From assembly GCA_022511285.1 (NCBI GenBank), contig JAFLRW010000077.1:277-8558 (forward strand): a DNA stretch of 8,282 nt, in the 5' to 3' direction. Source of the stretch: Duncaniella sp. GTDB lineage: Bacteria; Bacteroidota; Bacteroidia; Bacteroidales; Muribaculaceae. The notes under the pieces are model-generated. The model was not told the origin of the DNA and made no database searches. It worked only from the letters and a program-made list of their open reading frames with translations. Below, one piece after another: positions 1 to 6,279 of this stretch. Both the position numbers and the translations under genes were made by a program. Within the stretch, counting starts at the first letter, position 1. Each line of letters begins with the position of its first letter.

Positions 1-62
1 CTTCTTTCTGGATTTCACTTGCCTCTGTCGTAATCACAGTTGTGGCCTTGATTATCCGTTGA
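1..62 (+). CDS. C-terminal end of a membrane protein (partial)
   Basis: Only the last 19 codons are present; the first full codon is at 3 and the stop is TGA at 60-62. The visible peptide is a hydrophobic stretch rich in Val, Ile, Ala and Leu (SFWISLASVV, then ITVVALIIR) ending in Arg, as expected of a final transmembrane helix with a short charged tail. The other two plus-strand frames give no such pattern: one stops at 31-33 and the other reads as a mixed Cys/His/Arg peptide. The gap to the next gene is 34 bases on the same strand, so it probably belongs to the same polysaccharide operon. A flippase or other polytopic carbohydrate protein would fit the context, but 19 residues cannot decide the family. 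Confidence 0.55.
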   Translation, partial: SFWISLASVVITVVALIIR

Positions 63-96
63 TAAGAAGATTGCACTCCTAATATCAAACATCAAA

Positions 97-2559
97 ATGA
101 CCTCTGAAAATAATTCCGTGAATCAAACACAACACCCTAAAAGCCAATATCCGGGGGTGAGCCTTCAGCCTATTGCTGCTCCCCTGCAAGGCGACGAAGA
201 TGAGGGTATTAATTTGAAAGACTATATCTTCCAATGCATCCATCATTGGCGCTGGTTTGCCGTTTCGTTGGCTCTGTGTTTCGGTCTCGCCTCTTTCTAT
301 ATCTTAAAAAGCCCGAAAGTATATACCAGGACGGCACAGGTGGTTATTGAGGATATTGATTCTGACAACACCGGCGTGTCTAATGCGCTCTCAGATATAG
401 GCCTCTTCCAACGGTCGTCAAATGTAGCCAATGAGATTATGGCATTTAAGTCGCCTGCGTTAGCTATGGAAGTTATTGAGGCACTTGATTTGCGCACCGA
501 CTATACCGCAAAGCCCTTTCTACGACCGAAAACACTATATGGCGACTCGGCTGTTATTGCAGTCCGATTCGTCGATCTGAAATCGGAAGAGGGCGCTCGT
601 CTTAAAGTCCGACTCATAGGCGACGGCAAGGCTCAACTCTTTGATTTCGTTAGCGGGAAAATTAAAGATAGCTCTGAAATTGTGACAACCCTTGGCGACA
701 CAATTGCTACTCCGGTCGGCCGAGTGGTGGTAATCCCTGGCGCTGCGTTTGATGCTTATTATCCCTATGAGATTGCTGTGCGTCGTTCATCTCTGACAGA
801 TGCTGTCACCATCTATTCAGATAAGTTGTCAATAGAGATGGCTGACGATGATGGCACCGTGGTTAATTTTACGATGAAGGACGTATCTGTGCCTCGTGCT
901 GTAAATTATATCAATACTCTTCTTGAGATATATAATAAAAATTGGCGCGAGGATAAAGAGCAGATGGCTGTGGCCACGTCTCAGTTTATTAATGAACGAT
1001 TAGGAGTGATTGAGCAGGAACTCGGAAATGTAGATTCCGACATTGCCTCCTACAAAGGTGAACATTTGGTGCCTGATGTTGCTGTTGCTTCGTCAATGTT
1101 TATGAACGATGCCAACGAGAGTACCAAACGCCAGCTCACTATATCTACACAGATTGCTGTGCTTGCACAGATGCTCGATTATATCAAATTGCCCTCTAAT
1201 CAGAACACTATTCTCCCCGCCAATATGGGCATTGAGAGTTCATCTATCTCTCAGCAGGTGTTGAATTATAACACTTTAGTGCTCGAACGCGATAAGCTGC
1301 TGTCGGCAGCCGGCGAGAGTAGCCCTATGGTTAAGTCGCTTGACGAGCGCTTGCAGAGCATCCGCAAATCACTCGTTGCAGCTCTTGAAAATCAGACTGT
1401 GGCTTATGAAACCGAACTCCGTTCGCTGATTAAGAATGACCGCGTCACCACCAAAAAAATTGCATCCTCACCCTCACAGGCTAAATATCTCCTCTCGGTA
1501 GAGCGTCAGCAGAAAGTCAAGGAATCGCTCTATCTCTTCCTCCTTCAGAAACGTGAGGAAAATGAGCTTTCTATGGCTTATACCCCGGGTAATTTCCGTG
1601 TGATTACTCCTCCGTGGGGAATTAAGGCGCCTACGGCTCCTGTGTCGCGCAATATTTTCCTTGCGGCCTTTGTGCTTGGAATTCTTATTCCGGCCGTATC
1701 GCTGTTTGTTGTTGAATCCCTTAAAACTCAAATTCAAAGCCGCGTGGATTTGGAGATTCTCCGCACTCCCTTTGTCGGCGAAATCCCACAGGCCGATTCT
1801 GAAAGAGGGAAGATGAACGGATTTTGGCATAAATGCAAATGCCTTGCACGCAGAAAAAGTGATGTTGATGCTGCTCCATCCTTGCTCGTCTATGAACATG
1901 GTAGAAGTGTTATCAACGAGTCGTTCAGGATGGTGAGAGCTAATCTTGAGTTTATTACTCGCAATTCCAACAGCCGAGTGATTATGGTCACATCTTTCAA
2001 TCCCGGCTCGGGAAAATCCTTTGTGTCCATTAATCTCTCTGCTGCTTTGGCTGTAAAAAGCAATAAGGCTCGCGTGCTTGCCATTGACCTTGACCTGCGT
2101 CGTGCGTCATTGTCAAATATAGTTGACAAAAATGTCAGAGGCGTGTCTGACTATATAGTCGGTGTCGTAGATGATTATAAATCTCTTATTTTGCCCACAA
2201 AATGCGATGGACTTTATGTCCTTCCGGTGGGCACAATCCCTCCCAATCCCTCTGAGCTACTCTATTCCGACCGTCTGCAATCGTTGATTGACAGTCTGCG
2301 TGAGGAGTATGACTACATTCTCCTTGATTGTCCTCCTGTTGAAATTGTGGCTGATACTTCGATTATCACACCTCTCGCTGACGCTACAATCTTTGTTCTC
2401 AGAGCAGGGCTGACTGATAAGCAGCTCCTTCCAAATCTCAACGATATGTATGACACCCATAGGTTTAACAACCTTATGGTGTTACTTAACGGAACCAAGG
2501 CCTCAGATTCAAGTTATAGAAAATATGCCTACTCAAATTACTATACAACCAAAGATTGA
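97..2559 (+). CDS. Wzc-like polysaccharide co-polymerase fused to BY-type tyrosine kinase (first copy)
   Basis: This 820-residue inner-membrane protein has the layout of Wzc: a cytoplasmic N-terminus (1-52), a membrane helix near 53-70, a large periplasmic Wzz-like domain with helical, coiled-coil-like stretches (about 280-450), a GNVR-like region (about 463-506), a second helix (520-539), then a cytoplasmic kinase domain. All BY-kinase signatures are visible. They are the oligomerisation motif E608-x2-R611-x2-R614, Walker A NPGSGKS with K640, Walker A' IDLDLR with D664 and D666, Walker B ILLDCPP with D744, and a C-terminal tyrosine cluster (Y807, Y810, Y812, Y815, Y816). In this family the kinase autophosphorylates the tail of neighbouring subunits, and cycling of the ring governs chain length and export. 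The length is somewhat above E. coli Wzc, partly from a 50-residue N-terminal extension rich in Gln and Pro. The ATG at 97 gives the full N-terminus; no clear Shine-Dalgarno site precedes it. Function is from family knowledge; the sugar exported is unknown. Confidence 0.93.
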   Translation: MTSENNSVNQTQHPKSQYPGVSLQPIAAPLQGDEDEGINLKDYIFQCIHHWRWFAVSLALCFGLASFYILKSPKVYTRTAQVVIEDIDSDNTGVSNALSDIGLFQRSSNVANEIMAFKSPALAMEVIEALDLRTDYTAKPFLRPKTLYGDSAVIAVRFVDLKSEEGARLKVRLIGDGKAQLFDFVSGKIKDSSEIVTTLGDTIATPVGRVVVIPGAAFDAYYPYEIAVRRSSLTDAVTIYSDKLSIEMADDDGTVVNFTMKDVSVPRAVNYINTLLEIYNKNWREDKEQMAVATSQFINERLGVIEQELGNVDSDIASYKGEHLVPDVAVASSMFMNDANESTKRQLTISTQIAVLAQMLDYIKLPSNQNTILPANMGIESSSISQQVLNYNTLVLERDKLLSAAGESSPMVKSLDERLQSIRKSLVAALENQTVAYETELRSLIKNDRVTTKKIASSPSQAKYLLSVERQQKVKESLYLFLLQKREENELSMAYTPGNFRVITPPWGIKAPTAPVSRNIFLAAFVLGILIPAVSLFVVESLKTQIQSRVDLEILRTPFVGEIPQADSERGKMNGFWHKCKCLARRKSDVDAAPSLLVYEHGRSVINESFRMVRANLEFITRNSNSRVIMVTSFNPGSGKSFVSINLSAALAVKSNKARVLAIDLDLRRASLSNIVDKNVRGVSDYIVGVVDDYKSLILPTKCDGLYVLPVGTIPPNPSELLYSDRLQSLIDSLREEYDYILLDCPPVEIVADTSIITPLADATIFVLRAGLTDKQLLPNLNDMYDTHRFNNLMVLLNGTKASDSSYRKYAYSNYYTTKD

Positions 2560-2561
2560 GC

Positions 2562-2939
2562 ATGGATCAAAACCTTAAAAAAGAACTTGCTGCCGACCCC
2601 GATGGCTTGCTGACTTATGAATATATTGCCAATCATATCGGATTGTGTGATGATATCATGTCCGAGTTGATTGACAATATGATACTTGTCGACTCTACCG
2701 GTCAGTTTGTGGTCTCTGCGGCTCGCTATCTCCACGCTATCGATTCTTTGCGTTATGTCGAGGAGATTTCTCGACTTGTGGGTGCTGCTATCGAGAAAGA
2801 TCGCGAACGCCTTTATCTTGCTAATCTTGTTGAAAGTCTCTATGGCGCCGATTATGCCGAACGCGCCGAGGAACTTTCTCTCGCAGATGATAACTTCCGA
2901 CGCATTTACAAACGTCTCATTCCCTCAGATAGCCTTTAG
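2562..2939 (+). CDS. Uncharacterised small cytoplasmic protein between kinase and exporter genes
   Basis: I do not recognise a named family. The 125-residue product starts at ATG 2562, two bases after the stop of the upstream kinase gene, so translation is probably coupled. A TTG at 2556, overlapping that stop, would add two residues and is the less likely start. There is no signal peptide or membrane segment. The sequence is charged and looks mostly helical. Visible blocks are an acidic N-terminal half, a segment SAARYLHAID (52-61), an AAIEKDRE block (75-82) and a C-terminal LSLADDNFRRIYKRL (105-119), which looks like a conserved motif. There are eight tyrosines in 125 residues (19, 21, 56, 65, 85, 94, 98, 116). 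Its place in a polysaccharide export operon suggests an adaptor, regulator or substrate of the co-polymerase kinases, but that is inference. I compared it with the UpxZ antiterminator antagonists from memory and saw no resemblance. Confidence 0.85.
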   Translation: MDQNLKKELAADPDGLLTYEYIANHIGLCDDIMSELIDNMILVDSTGQFVVSAARYLHAIDSLRYVEEISRLVGAAIEKDRERLYLANLVESLYGADYAERAEELSLADDNFRRIYKRLIPSDSL

Positions 2940-2943
2940 AATT

Positions 2944-2979
2944 ATAACAGGTACATTTATAATAAATTGAAACTGTTAT
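2944..2979 (+). repeat. Inverted repeat with an AT-rich palindrome inside
   Basis: A perfect 7-base inverted repeat (ataacag at 2944-2950 and ctgttat at 2973-2979) encloses 22 bases. Inside it is a second perfect inverted repeat, atttat at 2955-2960 and ataaat at 2962-2967, around one central base. It begins five bases after the stop of the small protein gene. It could be an RNA fold, a protein-binding site or chance in AT-rich DNA; no partner protein can be named. Confidence 0.35.
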
Positions 2980-2989
2980 TCGTTATTCA

Positions 2990-3018
2990 ATAGTGTCTGG
3001 CATTGTGCCGGATATTAT
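2990..3018 (+). other. Putative RNA hairpin ahead of the exporter gene
   Basis: Positions 2990-3002 can pair with 3006-3018 in a 13-base-pair stem with a three-base loop (ttg, 3003-3005). Three pairs are G-U wobbles (2993/3015, 2995/3013, 2998/3010) and the rest are Watson-Crick. The fold therefore works best as RNA made from the plus strand. No T-run follows directly (the nearest, five T's, is at 3040-3044), so it is not a standard intrinsic terminator. It lies 39 bases before the ATG of the exporter gene, in the longest gap of the operon. It may act in partial termination, processing or mRNA stability; the role is inferred. Confidence 0.4.
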
Positions 3019-3057
3019 CTCGTTGAGAAGTCGTTACACTTTTTGAAGAAATATAAA

Positions 3058-3858
3058 ATGAAATATTACGGACTCATAGCCGGACTATTCTTTGTGGTGC
3101 TCTTTGCTTCTTGCTCTTCCTCTAAAACGGTGCTTCCTTATTTTGTGGATATAGCAGGAGTCAAAGAAGGCACGCTCCCATTGAACGATTATCTTCCTAA
3201 GATATGCCCCGATGATGAGCTCTATATCAATGTCTCTTCTATCAACCAGTCGGCTACTGCCGCTTACAACCTCCCTATGGCAAATCCGGCCACACGCCAG
3301 CAGTTCTCTTCATCAAGCGCTCCGCGTCAGAAGACTTATATAGTATCGAAAGCTGGAGATATTGATTTTCCTGTGCTTGGCACTGTCCACGTGGCCGGGA
3401 TGAACGTTGAAGAGCTCGAGGCTTATCTTGAAAGTCGCATTAGTGCCGATGTTGAAGACCCTACGGTAGATGTTCAGCTTGTCAACTTCAGAGTCAGTGT
3501 TGCCGGCGAAGTGAAAACTCCCGGTCCTATCGAAGTGACCCGCAATCGAATGACAATCCTTGAAGCTTTGACCGCCGCCGGAGACCTCACTGAGTTTGGC
3601 GAACGTTCGAATGTCCTTGTTATACGCGAGGTAGACGGCGAGCGCAAATATGCTCATATTGATTTGAACTCGTCGGAGATGCTCAACTCACCGTATTACT
3701 ATGTACAACCCAACGATTATATTTACGTTCAGCCTAATAATATTCGTCAGGCCAATTCTAAATATAATCAGAATAACGCTTATAAGCTCTCCGTCATATC
3801 CACTGTTGTAAGTGCAGTGTCAGTGGTGGCATCGCTGATGATTGCACTCGTACTTTAA
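3058..3858 (+). CDS. Wza-like polysaccharide export lipoprotein (OPX family)
   Basis: This 266-residue product is an outer-membrane polysaccharide export protein. The ATG at 3058 gives a type II signal peptide: KYY, a hydrophobic core, and a lipobox LFASC with the lipidated Cys at 19. A TTG at 3043 would add five residues and is less likely. No acidic run follows the Cys (CSSSK), so the surface-export signal known in Bacteroidota lipoproteins is absent, which suggests a periplasm-facing anchor. The Poly_export domain spans about 45-125, with PDDELYINV at 51-59 and AGDIDFPVLG at 99-108. One SLBB-type domain follows (about 142-195), with VAGEVKTPGPI at 148-158. The protein ends in a 23-residue hydrophobic segment (244-266), the place of the membrane-spanning helix in Wza. 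It is well short of E. coli Wza and has only one evident SLBB repeat. It presumably docks onto one or both co-polymerases encoded on either side. Confidence 0.92.
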   Translation: MKYYGLIAGLFFVVLFASCSSSKTVLPYFVDIAGVKEGTLPLNDYLPKICPDDELYINVSSINQSATAAYNLPMANPATRQQFSSSSAPRQKTYIVSKAGDIDFPVLGTVHVAGMNVEELEAYLESRISADVEDPTVDVQLVNFRVSVAGEVKTPGPIEVTRNRMTILEALTAAGDLTEFGERSNVLVIREVDGERKYAHIDLNSSEMLNSPYYYVQPNDYIYVQPNNIRQANSKYNQNNAYKLSVISTVVSAVSVVASLMIALVL

Positions 3859-3890
3859 TATCACTTTTCTATTAACGACTTCCATACATT

Positions 3891-6230
3891 ATGGCTAACA
3901 CCCGCAAGGCTTCGTCAGACTATATAGATTTCAACGCCCTTCTAAAAAGCTATTTATCCAAATGGCCTTGGTTTGTAGTGTCAGTGCTCATATGTGGCAC
4001 TTTCGGCTATCTTGCCACTCGTATGAACCAGCGCCCAATGGCTGTTAGAGCCAATATCCTTATCTCGCAGGAAGATGATGGGCCTTTCGGCGTTTCATCA
4101 TCAGCGCCGGCCGTCTCCGGTATGGGTAGCCTCTTTGGCTCAAGCGCTTACGTCGAGGACGAAATTTTTGTAATTTCATCTCATTCCCTTTACCGTAATG
4201 TTGCCAAAGCGCTTACTCTCAACAAGCAATATTTCGTTACCACCGGATTCCTCCGCACTCGTCAGGCTTATCCTGAGTTTCCGGTTGATGTTATGTCCGC
4301 TGTGTCAAATGCTGCCGACACTCTTTCTACTACATTGACGTTCAAAGTTAAGGTGAATGAAGCCGGAAAAGCTGAGATTAAGGTGAAAGGTGGACGCAAG
4401 AACAAAACGCTTGTAGAATTGGATGATGTTACTCTTCCTTGCGAAGTCAAGACTCCTTATGGTGACTATAGTGTAATTCCCACAGCTAATTATCCTAAAG
4501 GTCGCGAGGTGAACACTACTATCCTATTCAGCGGATATGAAAGTGCAGCTGAAAATCTTACCGATCAGGTGCTTGCTGACCTGGCAAGCAAAAAGAGTAA
4601 TGTGATTACCCTCTCGTTTGATCATCCTAACGCCGCCTATGCTTCTGCCGTGCTCAACGAACTTTTGAAGCAATATAACGAAAGAGGTATCTATGAGAAA
4701 CGTCTCTCCGGCCAGAAGACTGCTACTTTTCTTGAGGATCGTATTGACATTATTGGTCATGATCTTGATTTGGCAGAATCGGCTATTCAAAACTTCAAGA
4801 CAGGCCATAATATTATTGATATCGAGGCTGATGCTGTAATGCAGGCCGAGAAGAAGTCGGCTCTCTCTGAAAAGATTTTTGAACAGGAGGCTGAAGTTGA
4901 AATTCTGCGTATCACTCGCGATTTCTTCGCTGATTCCCTTGCTGCCTCTGAGCTTGTGCCCGCTATGGTCAACAACGAAATTCTGCAGCGCGGCATCGAC
5001 TCGCTTAATACGATGATTGTCAATCGTATAGCACTCACTCAAAATGCTAAGAGCGACAACGTATCCCTCCGTATGCTTGACCGCCGAATAGCCCTTTCAA
5101 GGCAAAATCTCCTGCGGTCCACCAACAAAATCCTTGAACAATCCACTCTCAAACTCTGTGAGCTTCAGCGTGAGCAAGGCAAGGCTGACTCATTCTTGGG
5201 CAGCATCCCGACTCAGGAGCGTGAGTATGTCTCGCTCAAACGCCATCAGGCAATGAAAGAGCATCTCTACACCTTCCTCCTTGAGCGTCAGGAGGAGAAC
5301 GCTATGATGTTAGCCAACTCTCTCTCAAAAGGAAAAGTAATTGACGAGGCTTACACTCTCACTCAGCCTTTGGGTATTTCTAACAAGGCTATCCTCTTGA
5401 TTGCACTCATCATTGGTCTGTGTTTACCGCCGATTGCATTATTCCTTTACAAGATTATTCGCAATAAATTTGAAGACCGTAAAGAAGTGGAGCGTTATGT
5501 CTCTGCTCCCATTCTTGGCGAAATGTGTATTGATAAGTCGGGACGTAAGATGGTTGTCACCGAAGACGATACCACGTCGGCTACCGAGCTCTTCCGTCTG
5601 CTTCGTTCCAATCTGCAGTTTATGCTCAGCGACCCTGCTGACCGAGTAGTCCTTGTGACCTCAACTGTCTCGGGTGAAGGTAAATCGTTTATCTCAAGCA
5701 ATCTTGCTGCGTCACTTTCTCTGCTCGCTGATCAAAAGGTGCTCCTTGTGGGTATGGATATCCGTAATCCGCAACTCGAAAATTATCTCGATATTCATCC
5801 TCGTTTCGGCCTTACAAACTATCTCTCATCAAGCGAGGTTACGCTTGATCAACTGATAGTTCCGATGCCGGGTTATAAAAATCTTGACATTGTTGTGGCA
5901 GGACCGATTCCTCCCAATCCATCCGAGCTCCTTGCTTCGGATAAGATTGACAGTCTTTTTGCTAACCTGCGCGGTAAGTATGATTTCATTATAGTTGATA
6001 GCGCCCCCGTCGGAATGGTGAGCGATACCTTTACGCTTGATCGGATCGCTGATGCAACCGTCTACGTCACTCGAGTCAACTATAGCTCTATCAATGATTT
6101 GCATTTCATTGAGAATATCTACGAGGATAAGCGCCTGAAGAAACTTTCGGTTGTTGTCAACGGCACACACGCCAAGAAAGGTTACGGCTACGGCTACGGT
6201 CGCGGTCATAAAGGCACTAAGATTAGCTGA
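3891..6230 (+). CDS. Wzc-like polysaccharide co-polymerase with BY-kinase domain, altered Walker A' (second copy)
   Basis: This 779-residue protein has the same plan as the first copy: a short cytoplasmic N-terminus, a helix near 25-42, a periplasmic Wzz-like domain with coiled-coil character (about 275-350), a GNVR-like region (about 443-478), a second helix (500-519) and a cytoplasmic kinase-like domain. Visible motifs are E566-x2-R569-x2-R572 for ring assembly, Walker A SGEGKS with K598, and Walker B IIVDSAP with D703. Walker A' reads VGMDIRNP: G621 stands where the first Asp of the usual DxDxR would be, while D623 and R625 remain. Walker B has DSAPVG rather than DxPP. The tail is Gly-Tyr alternating (Y765, Y767, Y769), unlike the first copy. 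I recall the same Gly substitution in other Bacteroidota homologues, so it may mark a clade rather than decay. Whether it is an active kinase is open. The ATG at 3891 lies 32 bases after the exporter gene. Confidence 0.92.
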   Translation: MANTRKASSDYIDFNALLKSYLSKWPWFVVSVLICGTFGYLATRMNQRPMAVRANILISQEDDGPFGVSSSAPAVSGMGSLFGSSAYVEDEIFVISSHSLYRNVAKALTLNKQYFVTTGFLRTRQAYPEFPVDVMSAVSNAADTLSTTLTFKVKVNEAGKAEIKVKGGRKNKTLVELDDVTLPCEVKTPYGDYSVIPTANYPKGREVNTTILFSGYESAAENLTDQVLADLASKKSNVITLSFDHPNAAYASAVLNELLKQYNERGIYEKRLSGQKTATFLEDRIDIIGHDLDLAESAIQNFKTGHNIIDIEADAVMQAEKKSALSEKIFEQEAEVEILRITRDFFADSLAASELVPAMVNNEILQRGIDSLNTMIVNRIALTQNAKSDNVSLRMLDRRIALSRQNLLRSTNKILEQSTLKLCELQREQGKADSFLGSIPTQEREYVSLKRHQAMKEHLYTFLLERQEENAMMLANSLSKGKVIDEAYTLTQPLGISNKAILLIALIIGLCLPPIALFLYKIIRNKFEDRKEVERYVSAPILGEMCIDKSGRKMVVTEDDTTSATELFRLLRSNLQFMLSDPADRVVLVTSTVSGEGKSFISSNLAASLSLLADQKVLLVGMDIRNPQLENYLDIHPRFGLTNYLSSSEVTLDQLIVPMPGYKNLDIVVAGPIPPNPSELLASDKIDSLFANLRGKYDFIIVDSAPVGMVSDTFTLDRIADATVYVTRVNYSSINDLHFIENIYEDKRLKKLSVVVNGTHAKKGYGYGYGRGHKGTKIS
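6180..6197 (+). repeat. Hexanucleotide repeat coding the Gly-Tyr tail of the second kinase
   Basis: Three tandem units ggytac (ggttac, ggctac, ggctac) encode Gly-Tyr three times at residues 764-769, followed by Gly-Arg-Gly. Unit gain or loss keeps the frame and would change the number of candidate phospho-tyrosines. The array is short, so slippage may be rare. Confidence 0.6.
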
Positions 6231-6279
6231 CGGCTCCCTGTCTTTCCAATCGTCCATTTCGCTTTTGTGTGTTTGAAGG

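Noticed and set aside
1474..1899. 141-codon minus-strand open frame within the first kinase gene
   Set aside because: It is antisense to the GNVR-like region, second membrane helix and linker of the kinase protein; its basic, low-complexity composition is typical of a shadow frame.
2934..2960. Possible Bacteroidota-type promoter (TAnnTTTG-like tacattta at 2952-2959)
   Set aside because: The -7 box has a mismatch at the last base and the only upstream candidate for the -33 box is poorly spaced and weak; not enough to call an internal promoter.
2686..2970. 94-codon plus-strand frame overlapping the small protein gene
   Set aside because: It is a shifted frame inside a better-supported reading that starts next to the upstream stop; its hydrophobic, Ser/Leu-rich product arises from reading helical codons out of frame.
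3040..3044. T-run after the 2990-3018 hairpin as part of an intrinsic terminator
   Set aside because: It is 22 bases from the stem and only five T's long, so it does not fit a standard intrinsic terminator.
4524..5042. 172-codon open frame on the minus strand within the second kinase gene
   Set aside because: It lies wholly opposite a well-supported gene with clear domain motifs, its product resembles no family I know, and it has no signal or domain pattern; it reads as a shadow of the coding strand.
5829..6257. 142-codon minus-strand open frame at the end of the second kinase gene
   Set aside because: It is opposite Walker B and the tyrosine tail of the kinase and has no supporting motif.
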